Shown here: one piece after another, positions 25,876 through 33,035 of the stretch
Layout: each line of letters starts with the position of its first letter
Numbering within the stretch: position 1 is the first letter of the stretch
Origin: an uncultured Parabacteroides sp.
Lineage (GTDB): Bacteria; Bacteroidota; Bacteroidia; Bacteroidales; Tannerellaceae
Length of the DNA: 53,565 nt
Direction: 5' to 3'
Assembly: GCA_949296075.1 (NCBI GenBank)
Contig: CASFNG010000012.1
Location: 1-53,565, forward strand
The notes under the pieces: model-generated
Told to the model about the DNA's origin: nothing
What the model saw: only the letters and a program-made list of their open reading frames with translations
Databases searched by the model: none
Translations under genes and position numbers: made by a program

Positions 25876-27686
25876 GCTATTTATTAGGAATATCCGCATA
25901 TTATCATGACGCTGCCGCTGCCTTGTTGAAGGATGGTGAGATCGTGGCCGCCGCGCAAGAAGAGCGTTTCAGCCGGAAAAAGAATGATCCCTCTTTCCCG
26001 GTGAACGCGATCAAGTATTGTTTGCGACAAGCCGGCATTACGCTCTCGGAGGTGCCCGAGATCGTCTATTACGAAAAACCTTATTTGAAATTCGAGCGGA
26101 TCTTGGAGATCTTTTACCGATACGCCCCGTGGGGAGCCGGACAATTCATACAAGGGCTTCCTTTGTGGATCGAGGAGAAACTGTTTTGCCGACGGATGCT
26201 TAGACGGGCGCTCTCCCAGATCGAAGGCTTCGATGCCGCGAAGCACAAACTTCTGTTTTCCGAGCACCATTTGTCACATGCCGCATCGGCATTCTTTGGC
26301 TCTAATTTCCGGGAAGCCGCGATCGTCACCGCGGATGGCGTGGGAGAGTGGAGTACCCTCTCCATCATGCGTGGGGAAGGTAATCGGATCTCTTTGTTGA
26401 AAGAGATGCGCTTCCCTGATTCCTTAGGCTTGTTGTATTCTTCCTTTACCTATTATTTGGGTTTCAAGGTGAATTCCGGGGAATACAAGATGATGGGGCT
26501 GGCGCCTTATGCCGATCGGGATGGAGAGCTAACCCGCTCTTACGTAGAGCGTATCAAGCGGCATTTATTGACACTTCATCCGGATGGCTCGATCTCATTG
26601 AACATGCGTTATTTCTCTTTCCATAAAAAGATGCGGATGGTCGATGAGAGGCGTTGGGAAGCCTTGTTCCAACTTAAGCCCCGTAAACCGGAGAGCGAAT
26701 TGCTCCCCCAGCATGCCTGTCTGGCGCTTGCCGCTCAGATTGTCGTGGAAGAGGCGCTTCTACGGATCGTGAAAACGGCGAAAGAGCTTACAGGATCCTC
26801 CAATTTGTGCTTGGCGGGCGGGGTTGCCCTGAACTGTGTGGCTAATGGAAAAATCTTGCGTTCGGGATTGTTTGAGCGGATGTTTATCCAGCCCGCTTCC
26901 GGTGATGCGGGAGGGGCGCTGGGAGCCGCTTGGGCGGCATATTATATCTACCAAGGGCATGAGCGTATTATCCGGGAGGGAGAAAAAGACCGGATGTGCC
27001 ATGCCCAGACAGGTCCGTCGTTCACGGATCAAGAAGTCCGGATCTTTTTAGATTCTTTGGAAGTTCCCTATACGTATATGGAAGAGGAACAGTTGTGTCA
27101 GCGTGTGGCGGAGCTGATCGCCTCGGGCTTATGCGTGGGATGGTTCCAGGGGCGTATGGAGTATGGCCCCAGAGCGTTGGGAAACCGGAGCATCTTGGCG
27201 GATCCGAGGGGAACAGGGATGCAGAAACGGCTAAACCTGAAGATCAAATTCAGGGAGAGTTTCCGGCCATTCGCCCCCGTTATATTGAAAGAGCGAGTGA
27301 GCGAGTATTTCGAGGGAGTACCTGAATCCGATTATATGCTACTGACTGCTGAGGTCACCCGCGCTCATCGGTTGGCTCTGCCCGATCATTATAAGGAACT
27401 AAGCGGGAAGGAGCGGTTGGCGTTGCCCAAGTCGGACGTACCTGCTATCACCCATGTGGATTTTTCTGCTCGGGTACAGACGGTTGATGCCTGCACCAAT
27501 CCGCGACTGACCCAGCTGATTCGTGCTTTCGACCGGCTTACCGGTTGCCCGTTGTTAATCAATACCAGTTTTAACGTACGGGGAGAGCCGATTGTCTGCT
27601 CTCCGCAAGATGCCTATCGCTGCTTCCGGGCGACTGACCTGGATGTGCTGGTACTCGGGAATTTCCTGATTTTGAAAAATAAATAA
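25872..27686 (+). CDS. NodU/CmcH-type O-carbamoyltransferase
   Basis: A 604-residue cytoplasmic enzyme. The N-terminal Kae1-like domain (LGISAYYHDAAAALL, EERFSRKKND, HHLSHAASAF, ADGVGEWST, GEYKMMGLAPYA, CLAGGVALNCVANGK) forms carbamoyl-adenylate from carbamoyl phosphate and ATP. The C-terminal domain carries GRMEYGPRALGNRSILADPR and NTSFNVRGEPIVCSP and completes transfer to a hydroxyl acceptor. Known relatives carbamoylate Nod factors, cephamycin, tobramycin and saxitoxin. This one sits in a membrane-protein operon with no antibiotic-biosynthesis genes, so the acceptor may be a glycan, lipid or envelope molecule (inference). It starts inside the end of the SGNH gene and ends one base before the 54-codon gene. 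Confidence 0.95.
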   Translation: MSYLLGISAYYHDAAAALLKDGEIVAAAQEERFSRKKNDPSFPVNAIKYCLRQAGITLSEVPEIVYYEKPYLKFERILEIFYRYAPWGAGQFIQGLPLWIEEKLFCRRMLRRALSQIEGFDAAKHKLLFSEHHLSHAASAFFGSNFREAAIVTADGVGEWSTLSIMRGEGNRISLLKEMRFPDSLGLLYSSFTYYLGFKVNSGEYKMMGLAPYADRDGELTRSYVERIKRHLLTLHPDGSISLNMRYFSFHKKMRMVDERRWEALFQLKPRKPESELLPQHACLALAAQIVVEEALLRIVKTAKELTGSSNLCLAGGVALNCVANGKILRSGLFERMFIQPASGDAGGALGAAWAAYYIYQGHERIIREGEKDRMCHAQTGPSFTDQEVRIFLDSLEVPYTYMEEEQLCQRVAELIASGLCVGWFQGRMEYGPRALGNRSILADPRGTGMQKRLNLKIKFRESFRPFAPVILKERVSEYFEGVPESDYMLLTAEVTRAHRLALPDHYKELSGKERLALPKSDVPAITHVDFSARVQTVDACTNPRLTQLIRAFDRLTGCPLLINTSFNVRGEPIVCSPQDAYRCFRATDLDVLVLGNFLILKNK

Positions 27687-27851
27687 ATGATGAATAGAGA
27701 CATGGAAACACTGAAAGAATTGCTGTTGTTTATAAAGGAACGAAAGAAATGGTGGTTACTGCCTGTCCTGATTTTTGTGCTATTGATCGGGCTTCTCTTG
27801 GTCGCCACGGGGAATCCGGTGGTCGCTCCGTTTATTTACACCTTATTTTAA
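27687..27851 (+). CDS. DUF5989/SxtK-like 54-residue membrane peptide
   Basis: The frame starts ATGATG directly after the carbamoyltransferase stop and encodes 54 residues. A charged amphipathic start (ETLKELLLFIKERKKWW) is followed by one membrane helix (LLPVLIFVLLIGLLLVATG) and the C-terminus PVVAPFIYTLF. The KERKKWWLLP and APFIYTLF pattern matches, from memory, the DUF5989 peptides found beside carbamoyltransferases, including the sxtK position of saxitoxin clusters. Function is unknown; it may recruit the enzyme to the membrane. It is easily missed by length cut-offs. The next gene starts four bases after its stop. Confidence 0.85.
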   Translation: MMNRDMETLKELLLFIKERKKWWLLPVLIFVLLIGLLLVATGNPVVAPFIYTLF

Positions 27852-27855
27852 ACCA

Positions 27856-28083
27856 ATGAACTGGAAAACTCTTTATCGCTGGTTGCTGAATGGCTGGATT
27901 CGCTTGGGCAAGGCACTGAACAAGATAACCTCACCTATCTTGTTAGGAAGCGTCTATTTTTTTGTCCTTACTCCGGTTGCGGCCGTATATCGTCTGTTCC
28001 ATCGGCAGGAAGAGAAGAGAGAAAGTACATTGGTCGATGTGCTTAAAACTTATACCAAAGACGATTTTATCAAGCTATGGTAA
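27856..28083 (+). CDS. SxtJ-like 75-residue membrane protein
   Basis: A 75-residue protein with an amphipathic Trp-rich N-terminus (NWKTLYRWLLNGWIRLG) and one membrane helix, SPILLGSVYFFVLTPVAAVYRLF. The C-terminus is charged and ends in DDFIKLW. The SPILLG...TP...R pattern resembles the second half of SxtJ-family proteins, which also neighbour carbamoyltransferase genes, but here only one helix pair remains, shorter than cyanobacterial SxtJ. It overlaps the next gene by seven bases. Function is unknown. Confidence 0.72.
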   Translation: MNWKTLYRWLLNGWIRLGKALNKITSPILLGSVYFFVLTPVAAVYRLFHRQEEKRESTLVDVLKTYTKDDFIKLW

Positions 28084-29813
28084 CGACGAGACACCTTAAT
28101 CCTTTTTCCTGCGCCTTGGGATTGCCGGTTTTTCTTTTGTTCACGGCGATCCTTTATGCCTTTTTCTACAATTATCACGTGTTATTCGTGGAGCAATTGC
28201 GCCTTTTCGAGTGGAATGGAGCTTATTTTAACGAGACGATTCGCGAGCCCGGTGGGCTGTCTGCCTATATAGGAGAGTTCATCTCGCAATTTTATCACTG
28301 GAACCATTTCGGTGGCTTGCTGATCGCCATCGGGATCGGAGGGGTATGTATGGCCTATAAGAGGCTGTTAGCCCATTGGGGATTGCCCGGGAGCGCTTCT
28401 TGGGCGTTGTTCCCTGCGGGAGCCCTATCGTTGGCTTTCTTGAGTTTGGATACCTCTTTTGGGTTGATTGTCGGGCTTCTGATCACCTTTTTGTTCGCAC
28501 GGATAACGATCCGGGAGCGATCGGGCTGGATCCGTCGGGCCCTCTCGCTCGTCGGGTTGCCGATTTGTTATTTCTTGACGGGGGCGGGTGTTTTTCTGTA
28601 TTTAGGGATTCTTTTGTTGGACGAGGCTATTTACTCCCGGGACCGGCGTTATGGCTGGTGGATAGTCTATGGGCTTCTCGCCATTCTTCCACCGCTTCTT
28701 GCCTATTACCGGTACGATATAACCGAGACCCAGGCATGGATCGGTACGGGCTGCTTGTTGACCGGTGAGTCTTTGTCCGGACTTTATATTCTTGCGGCGA
28801 CCTTGCTGCTTCCGCCCTTGCTCGCTGATTGGCTGAAAGGGATGCCGTGGTGGGGGAAGCGGAAGGTCGTTTTTGCGCTCGACCTGCTTGTTTGCCTCGC
28901 GGCCATCGGACTTGTCGTGAGCCATGTGAAGCTGAAAGACGAGCGGCTTTATCGCTTGCACCATTTGACAGCGCATGCCCAATGGGATCAGGTGCTCAAG
29001 GTGATGGAGGGAGAGTCGTCCAAGAATATCTTGCTCTCTTCTTATGCTAACATCGCGTTGCTGAACAAGCATTGCCTTTCGCAAAAGCAATTCCAGTTCT
29101 ACCAGACACCCCACGTGAATGAGTTCTGGTCATCTAACCATTTGCTGAATTACCTGACGGCAGAGACGTATTACCAATTGGATATGCTCTACGCCGCCCG
29201 GGCGTATATGTTCATGGCGAATACCCAGACTCCTTTAAGTCGATCTCCGCTTTACTTGAGACGTTTGGCGGAGATCGAATACCGCCGTGGAAATGCCGCG
29301 GCAAGCCTGAAATACGTGACCTTATTGGAGTCAACCCTGTTTTACGCAGATTGGGCGAGAGACTTCCGGAAGGCCATGAACGTCTCTTCTACATCGACGG
29401 ATGATGTACCCGCTTATCCGGAAAATGACTCCTTTCTGGCAAAAGAGATGCTCTACAACGTGGAGCAACATTGGCGGCAAAGTGGAGGCGACAATCCGAA
29501 AGTGGCCGATTTCCTGCTGGCCAGATATATGCTCAACAACCAGTATAATGCGTTCATCCAGTTGGCTAAGCGAACCAACCTGTCTCTTTCCGGTTGTGAG
29601 GCGTACCAAGAGTTCTTGTTGATGTACGCTTACCTGCTGAAAGATAATGCCCTGATCCAAGATTGGGGTATCGGTCAACCGGTGTTGGAGCGTTTTTACC
29701 GGTATTTGCGGATCAACCAGTCCGGAAAGTCCGACGAGGAAGTCAAGCATTTGTTAGAACCATACAGAGATACCTATTGGTATTACGTCCAATATAATAA
29801 GAATACGAAATGA
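28077..29813 (+). CDS. Polytopic membrane protein with helical-repeat C-terminus (DUF6057-like)
   Basis: A 578-residue protein. The first ~280 residues contain about eight hydrophobic helices (LPVFLLFTAILYAFFYNY, GGLLIAIGIGG, LIVGLLITFLFA and others). From about 290 to 578 it is soluble, helical and TPR-like (LNYLTAETYYQLDMLYAARAYMFMA, RRLAEIEYRRGNAAASLKY). I recognise it, from memory, as a Bacteroidales-specific family of unknown function (DUF6057). With an integral membrane half and a repeat-containing exposed half, it could be a scaffold or transport component for the product of the upstream carbamoyltransferase (inference). Start and stop overlap both neighbours, which indicates tight coupling. 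Confidence 0.78.
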   Translation: MVTTRHLNPFSCALGLPVFLLFTAILYAFFYNYHVLFVEQLRLFEWNGAYFNETIREPGGLSAYIGEFISQFYHWNHFGGLLIAIGIGGVCMAYKRLLAHWGLPGSASWALFPAGALSLAFLSLDTSFGLIVGLLITFLFARITIRERSGWIRRALSLVGLPICYFLTGAGVFLYLGILLLDEAIYSRDRRYGWWIVYGLLAILPPLLAYYRYDITETQAWIGTGCLLTGESLSGLYILAATLLLPPLLADWLKGMPWWGKRKVVFALDLLVCLAAIGLVVSHVKLKDERLYRLHHLTAHAQWDQVLKVMEGESSKNILLSSYANIALLNKHCLSQKQFQFYQTPHVNEFWSSNHLLNYLTAETYYQLDMLYAARAYMFMANTQTPLSRSPLYLRRLAEIEYRRGNAAASLKYVTLLESTLFYADWARDFRKAMNVSSTSTDDVPAYPENDSFLAKEMLYNVEQHWRQSGGDNPKVADFLLARYMLNNQYNAFIQLAKRTNLSLSGCEAYQEFLLMYAYLLKDNALIQDWGIGQPVLERFYRYLRINQSGKSDEEVKHLLEPYRDTYWYYVQYNKNTK

Positions 29814-31336
29814 GACTTGCCGCTTTTTATGTTTTCCTGCTATCCATCTGTTGCCTGTCCGGTTGCGACGGGAACCGCCTGCCTGTCGCGAAATCCGAAT
29901 GGGGGACTACTCCCCCTATTTATCCGGAGTACCAAGATGCCACTATCCCTGTGAATATAGCCCCGCTGAACTTCGAGATTCGTGACGAGGGGGAAGAGCA
30001 CATCGTCCAGATCAAGGGGAAGGGGGAACCTCTTGTGGTGAAAGGAAGAGGGGTGGTGGATATTCCGCTCAGGGCCTGGCGGAGACTGCTGGGCGAGAAT
30101 CAGGGAGACTCCCTTTCCGTCACCGTGTTTAGCCGACAAAAAGAGGATTGGTATCGTTATCAGCCGTTCGCATGGACCGTTTCCTCAGATTCCATCGACG
30201 GTTATGTGGCTTATCGTCTGATCGAGCCGACTTACGCTAACTGGAACGGTATGGCCATCTGTCAGCGGGATCTCGCCTCGTTCGAGGAGACGGAGATCCT
30301 CTCGAACCGGAAGAGCGGGAACAATTGTATCAACTGCCATACTTTCAATCAGGGTAATCCCGACGAGCTGGTCATGCACATGCGCAAGGTGAATGCCGGC
30401 ACGCTCTTGATCCGGGATGGGGTATGCCAGAAACTGAACACCCAGACCCCTTATACCATCTCCAATTTTGTCTATCCGGACTGGCATCCCTCGGGGGAGC
30501 AGATCGCTTTCTCCACGAATATTACGCAGATGTCGTTCTACGATGCCCACCCCAAGATCATCGAGGTATATGACGCTCAATCCGATATCGTGATGTATGA
30601 CATCCAAAGGAACGAGGTTTATACGAGCCCCATGCTTTCTGATCCTGATAAGTTGGAGAACTTCCCCTTTTTCGCTCCTGACGGGAAGCGGCTCTATTTC
30701 TGTACCTGCGACCGGGTGGATAGCCTGCCCCAGCAGTTCGAGAAGGTGAGGTACCGCATTTGCTCGATCGGGTTTGACTTGGCGAGCCGCTGTTTTGACG
30801 AACGTGTCGATACGCTTGTCGATCTCACCGCCTCCGGCAAGAGCGCTACCTTACCCAGCGTGTCGCCTGATGGACGATTCATCCTCTGTTCTGTTGCCCC
30901 AAGCGGCTGTTTCTCCAGTTGGATCCCGGAATCCGACCTTTACCTGTACGATCTGCGGGAAAAGACCGTCCGCCCCGCCTCCGAATGGAACAGCGAACAG
31001 GCGGAGAGCTGCACGAGCTGGTCATCGAACAGCCGTTGGGTCGTGTTCAGCAGTCGCCGGGAAGATGGGGTGTATAACCGGCTTTACATCGCCCACATAG
31101 ATGCGTCGGGCCGCTTGGGTAAACCTTTCTTGTTGCCCCAGCGGGATCCGGCGTTCAACTTGCGCGACATGAAGGCTTACAATCTGCCTCGCCTTGTCAA
31201 GGGAGCGGTGCGCGTCTCGCCCGTGGCGATTGGCCGTTGTGCCGAGTCGGCCTCGGAAAAGGCGGTTCGTTTCAACGAACAGCTCTATAAGCCGGAGATC
31301 CATACTCCGACGGGGAGCGTGAGCGAGGTGAATTAG
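29810..31336 (+). CDS. TolB/PD40-like lipoprotein with a c-type haem motif (CxxCH)
   Basis: A 508-residue lipoprotein (lipobox CLSGC, Cys19). A beta-rich N-terminal domain (about 40-160) is followed by NNCINCHTF, a perfect CxxCH haem-attachment motif (C173, C176, H177). A PD40/TolB-like propeller then follows, with repeated Asp-Gly-Lys/Arg-x-hydrophobic blocks (FVYPDWHPSGEQIAFSTN, FFAPDGKRLYFC, SVSPDGRFILC, SWSSNSRWVVFSS). It faces the periplasm or surface. A haem protein in a carbamoyltransferase cassette is unexpected: it could be an electron-transfer partner, or the motif could bind metal. It overlaps the preceding gene by four bases and is the last gene of the cassette; a terminator lies at 31397-31434. 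Confidence 0.83.
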   Translation: MRLAAFYVFLLSICCLSGCDGNRLPVAKSEWGTTPPIYPEYQDATIPVNIAPLNFEIRDEGEEHIVQIKGKGEPLVVKGRGVVDIPLRAWRRLLGENQGDSLSVTVFSRQKEDWYRYQPFAWTVSSDSIDGYVAYRLIEPTYANWNGMAICQRDLASFEETEILSNRKSGNNCINCHTFNQGNPDELVMHMRKVNAGTLLIRDGVCQKLNTQTPYTISNFVYPDWHPSGEQIAFSTNITQMSFYDAHPKIIEVYDAQSDIVMYDIQRNEVYTSPMLSDPDKLENFPFFAPDGKRLYFCTCDRVDSLPQQFEKVRYRICSIGFDLASRCFDERVDTLVDLTASGKSATLPSVSPDGRFILCSVAPSGCFSSWIPESDLYLYDLREKTVRPASEWNSEQAESCTSWSSNSRWVVFSSRREDGVYNRLYIAHIDASGRLGKPFLLPQRDPAFNLRDMKAYNLPRLVKGAVRVSPVAIGRCAESASEKAVRFNEQLYKPEIHTPTGSVSEVN

Positions 31337-31396
31337 GATTGTCTTTCGGGAAGCCTTCGCGAGGGGCTTCTCCGCTGATGAGGAAAAATGGGAATG

Positions 31397-31434
31397 AAGT
31401 CGGTTTGTTTATTAAAAAACATGCCGACTTTTTT
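31397..31434 (+). terminator. Terminator of the carbamoyltransferase cassette
   Basis: AAGTCGG (31397-31403) pairs with CCGACTT (31424-31430) with an A/T-rich inner helix, followed by TTTT. The remaining sequence of the 372-bp gap to 31708 holds the next promoter (31554-31584) and nothing else recognisable. Confidence 0.78.
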
Positions 31435-31553
31435 CTTGTTTCCATGTCAACTTTTCCGGGAAAATCCGGCATGGTTCTGGGAAGTACTTGCAGCGTTTCG
31501 CTCCATTTACGCATCTTCTTATTAGGAATGGTAAGTTAAAGTATATGTAAATG

Positions 31554-31584
31554 TTGTGGCGTTCAGGTGTAACGCATATATTTG
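31554..31584 (+). promoter_or_regulatory. Promoter of the low-complexity protein/FadL-type porin pair
   Basis: TTGT (31554-31557), exactly 19 bases, TATATTTG (31577-31584) is an almost perfect Bacteroidetes promoter. It gives a leader of about 115 bases ending in an unusually good Shine-Dalgarno-like GAGGAG about 10 bases before the ATG at 31709. Confidence 0.82.
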
Positions 31585-31708
31585 TATAATGCTTTAGTGT
31601 GGGAAATGGCGCCGTAACGTTATAAAAGCATAAGGCGTTTAAACCCTTCGGTCGGGAAAGGATCGAAACAAAAAACAGAAATTCATTTAAAGTAGAGGAG
31701 AAACAATT

Positions 31709-33016
31709 ATGAGACCCATGAAATTAACAACTTTGGTGATGATGCTCTCGATCGCGCTCAGTGCCGCGGGTCAGGAGGTCTTCTTCGATGATGTCTATTT
31801 CTCTTCAAAAAACAAGAAACAGAAAGAACAGGTTGAGGAGAAAAACACCGTTCAGGCCAAGCCGGTAGCCGAGGCTCGGACGGTGACGACGGTGAAGCCG
31901 GCCTCCTCTGATATACGGGATGTGGACGAATATAACCGCCGTTATACCTCGGTGGAGGTGGAGGAACCCTATCGGGGAGAGGAGCCTGAGGCTGTCGAGG
32001 AAGAGCGCGGATCTTCCGCGGATCGCCGCTCGGACATGGAATATTCGGAGCGTATCATCCGGTATCATTCCCCCAGCAAGATCACGATCGCCGGGGCGGA
32101 TCAGGTCGACCTGTATCTGAGTGACGGCTATTACGCGTATGGATATGATACGGACTATTCCGATAATGGCGCCAACGTAAGCCTGAATATCAATATCGGC
32201 AACGGCTGGTGGGGTCCCTCCTGGTGGTACTCCAGCTGGTACGATCCTTGGTTCTATGGCTATAGCCCGTGGTGGACCTATTCCTCTTTCTACTATGGTC
32301 CCTCTTGGCGTTGGGGCTGGGGATGGGGTGGCTTCTATGCCGGGCTTTACAGCCCGTGGTACGATCCTTGGTATGGCTCGTATTGGGGCTGGGGCGGCTA
32401 TTGGGGCGGTTATTACCCGCATTACCACCACCATCACTACGCGCCTCCCGTGAAGTATTACGCAAACGGTCGTTCCTCGTATCGGAATAACCGGAGCTAT
32501 TCGGGGGGTGGCAGCCGTGGCGCCGCTGGATATTCGAACGGCCGTAGCGCCGCTTACGCGAATGCCCGGGATAACGCGGGGAACACGACGTTCCGGAATT
32601 CGGGCGGCACTACTTCCCGCTCCTCGGCGAGGTCGTTGAGCAATGGGAATGTAGGGACCTCAAGGCGATCGATCGCTGAGGCTTCCGGAGCCGGAAGACG
32701 TTCCTCTACCGGTAATAATACGGCGATTACCCGGAGCGCTTCGAGCGTGAACAGCGGTTCCGCACGGACACGGATTTCGCGGGAGCAGTCGAGCGGAGCT
32801 TCCCGGAGCCGGTATTCGACCCCGATCACCCGCTCCTCTTCGAGAAGTAACAGCGGCTTTTCTACCGGTCGTTCTTCCTCCTCCTCTTCGCAGTTCAGGA
32901 GTTACACGCCTTCGCGTAGCAGCTCGGTGGGCTCGTCGCGTAGCTTTGGAGGCGGACGTTCCAGTGGTGGCGGAGCCTCGATGGGAGGTGGACGTTCCGG
33001 AGCGGGACGCAGATAA
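31709..33016 (+). CDS. Secreted low-complexity protein, Trp/Tyr/Gly-rich core and Ser/Arg-rich tail
   Basis: A 435-residue protein with a signal peptide (cleavage near SAAGQ). An acidic/basic linker is followed by a strand-like segment. Residues about 160-245 consist almost entirely of Trp, Tyr, Gly, Ser and Pro (SWYDPWFYGYSPWW, WRWGWGWGG, YWGWGGYWGG) and end in a histidine cluster (YHHHHY). The last ~180 residues are Ser/Arg/Gly/Asn repeats. No enzyme domain is recognisable. Aromatic/Gly repeats of this kind occur in adhesive, amyloid-like or surface-layer proteins; that role is only a possibility. A FadL-type porin gene follows after 19 bases, so they are probably co-transcribed. An internal second start (Met4) is equally possible. 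Confidence 0.8.
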   Translation: MRPMKLTTLVMMLSIALSAAGQEVFFDDVYFSSKNKKQKEQVEEKNTVQAKPVAEARTVTTVKPASSDIRDVDEYNRRYTSVEVEEPYRGEEPEAVEEERGSSADRRSDMEYSERIIRYHSPSKITIAGADQVDLYLSDGYYAYGYDTDYSDNGANVSLNINIGNGWWGPSWWYSSWYDPWFYGYSPWWTYSSFYYGPSWRWGWGWGGFYAGLYSPWYDPWYGSYWGWGGYWGGYYPHYHHHHYAPPVKYYANGRSSYRNNRSYSGGGSRGAAGYSNGRSAAYANARDNAGNTTFRNSGGTTSRSSARSLSNGNVGTSRRSIAEASGAGRRSSTGNNTAITRSASSVNSGSARTRISREQSSGASRSRYSTPITRSSSRSNSGFSTGRSSSSSSQFRSYTPSRSSSVGSSRSFGGGRSSGGGASMGGGRSGAGRR

Positions 33017-33035
33017 ACGTTTAGGTTGATAAATA

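Noticed and set aside
31350-31370. Small stem GAAGCC/GGCTTC right after the haem-motif lipoprotein gene.
   Set aside because: Only six pairs and no T run; the terminator at 31397-31434 is the better candidate.
32419-32442. Histidine cluster codons in the low-complexity protein considered as a possible tag-like or metal-switch element.
   Set aside because: It is part of a natural biased sequence. No separate feature can be supported.
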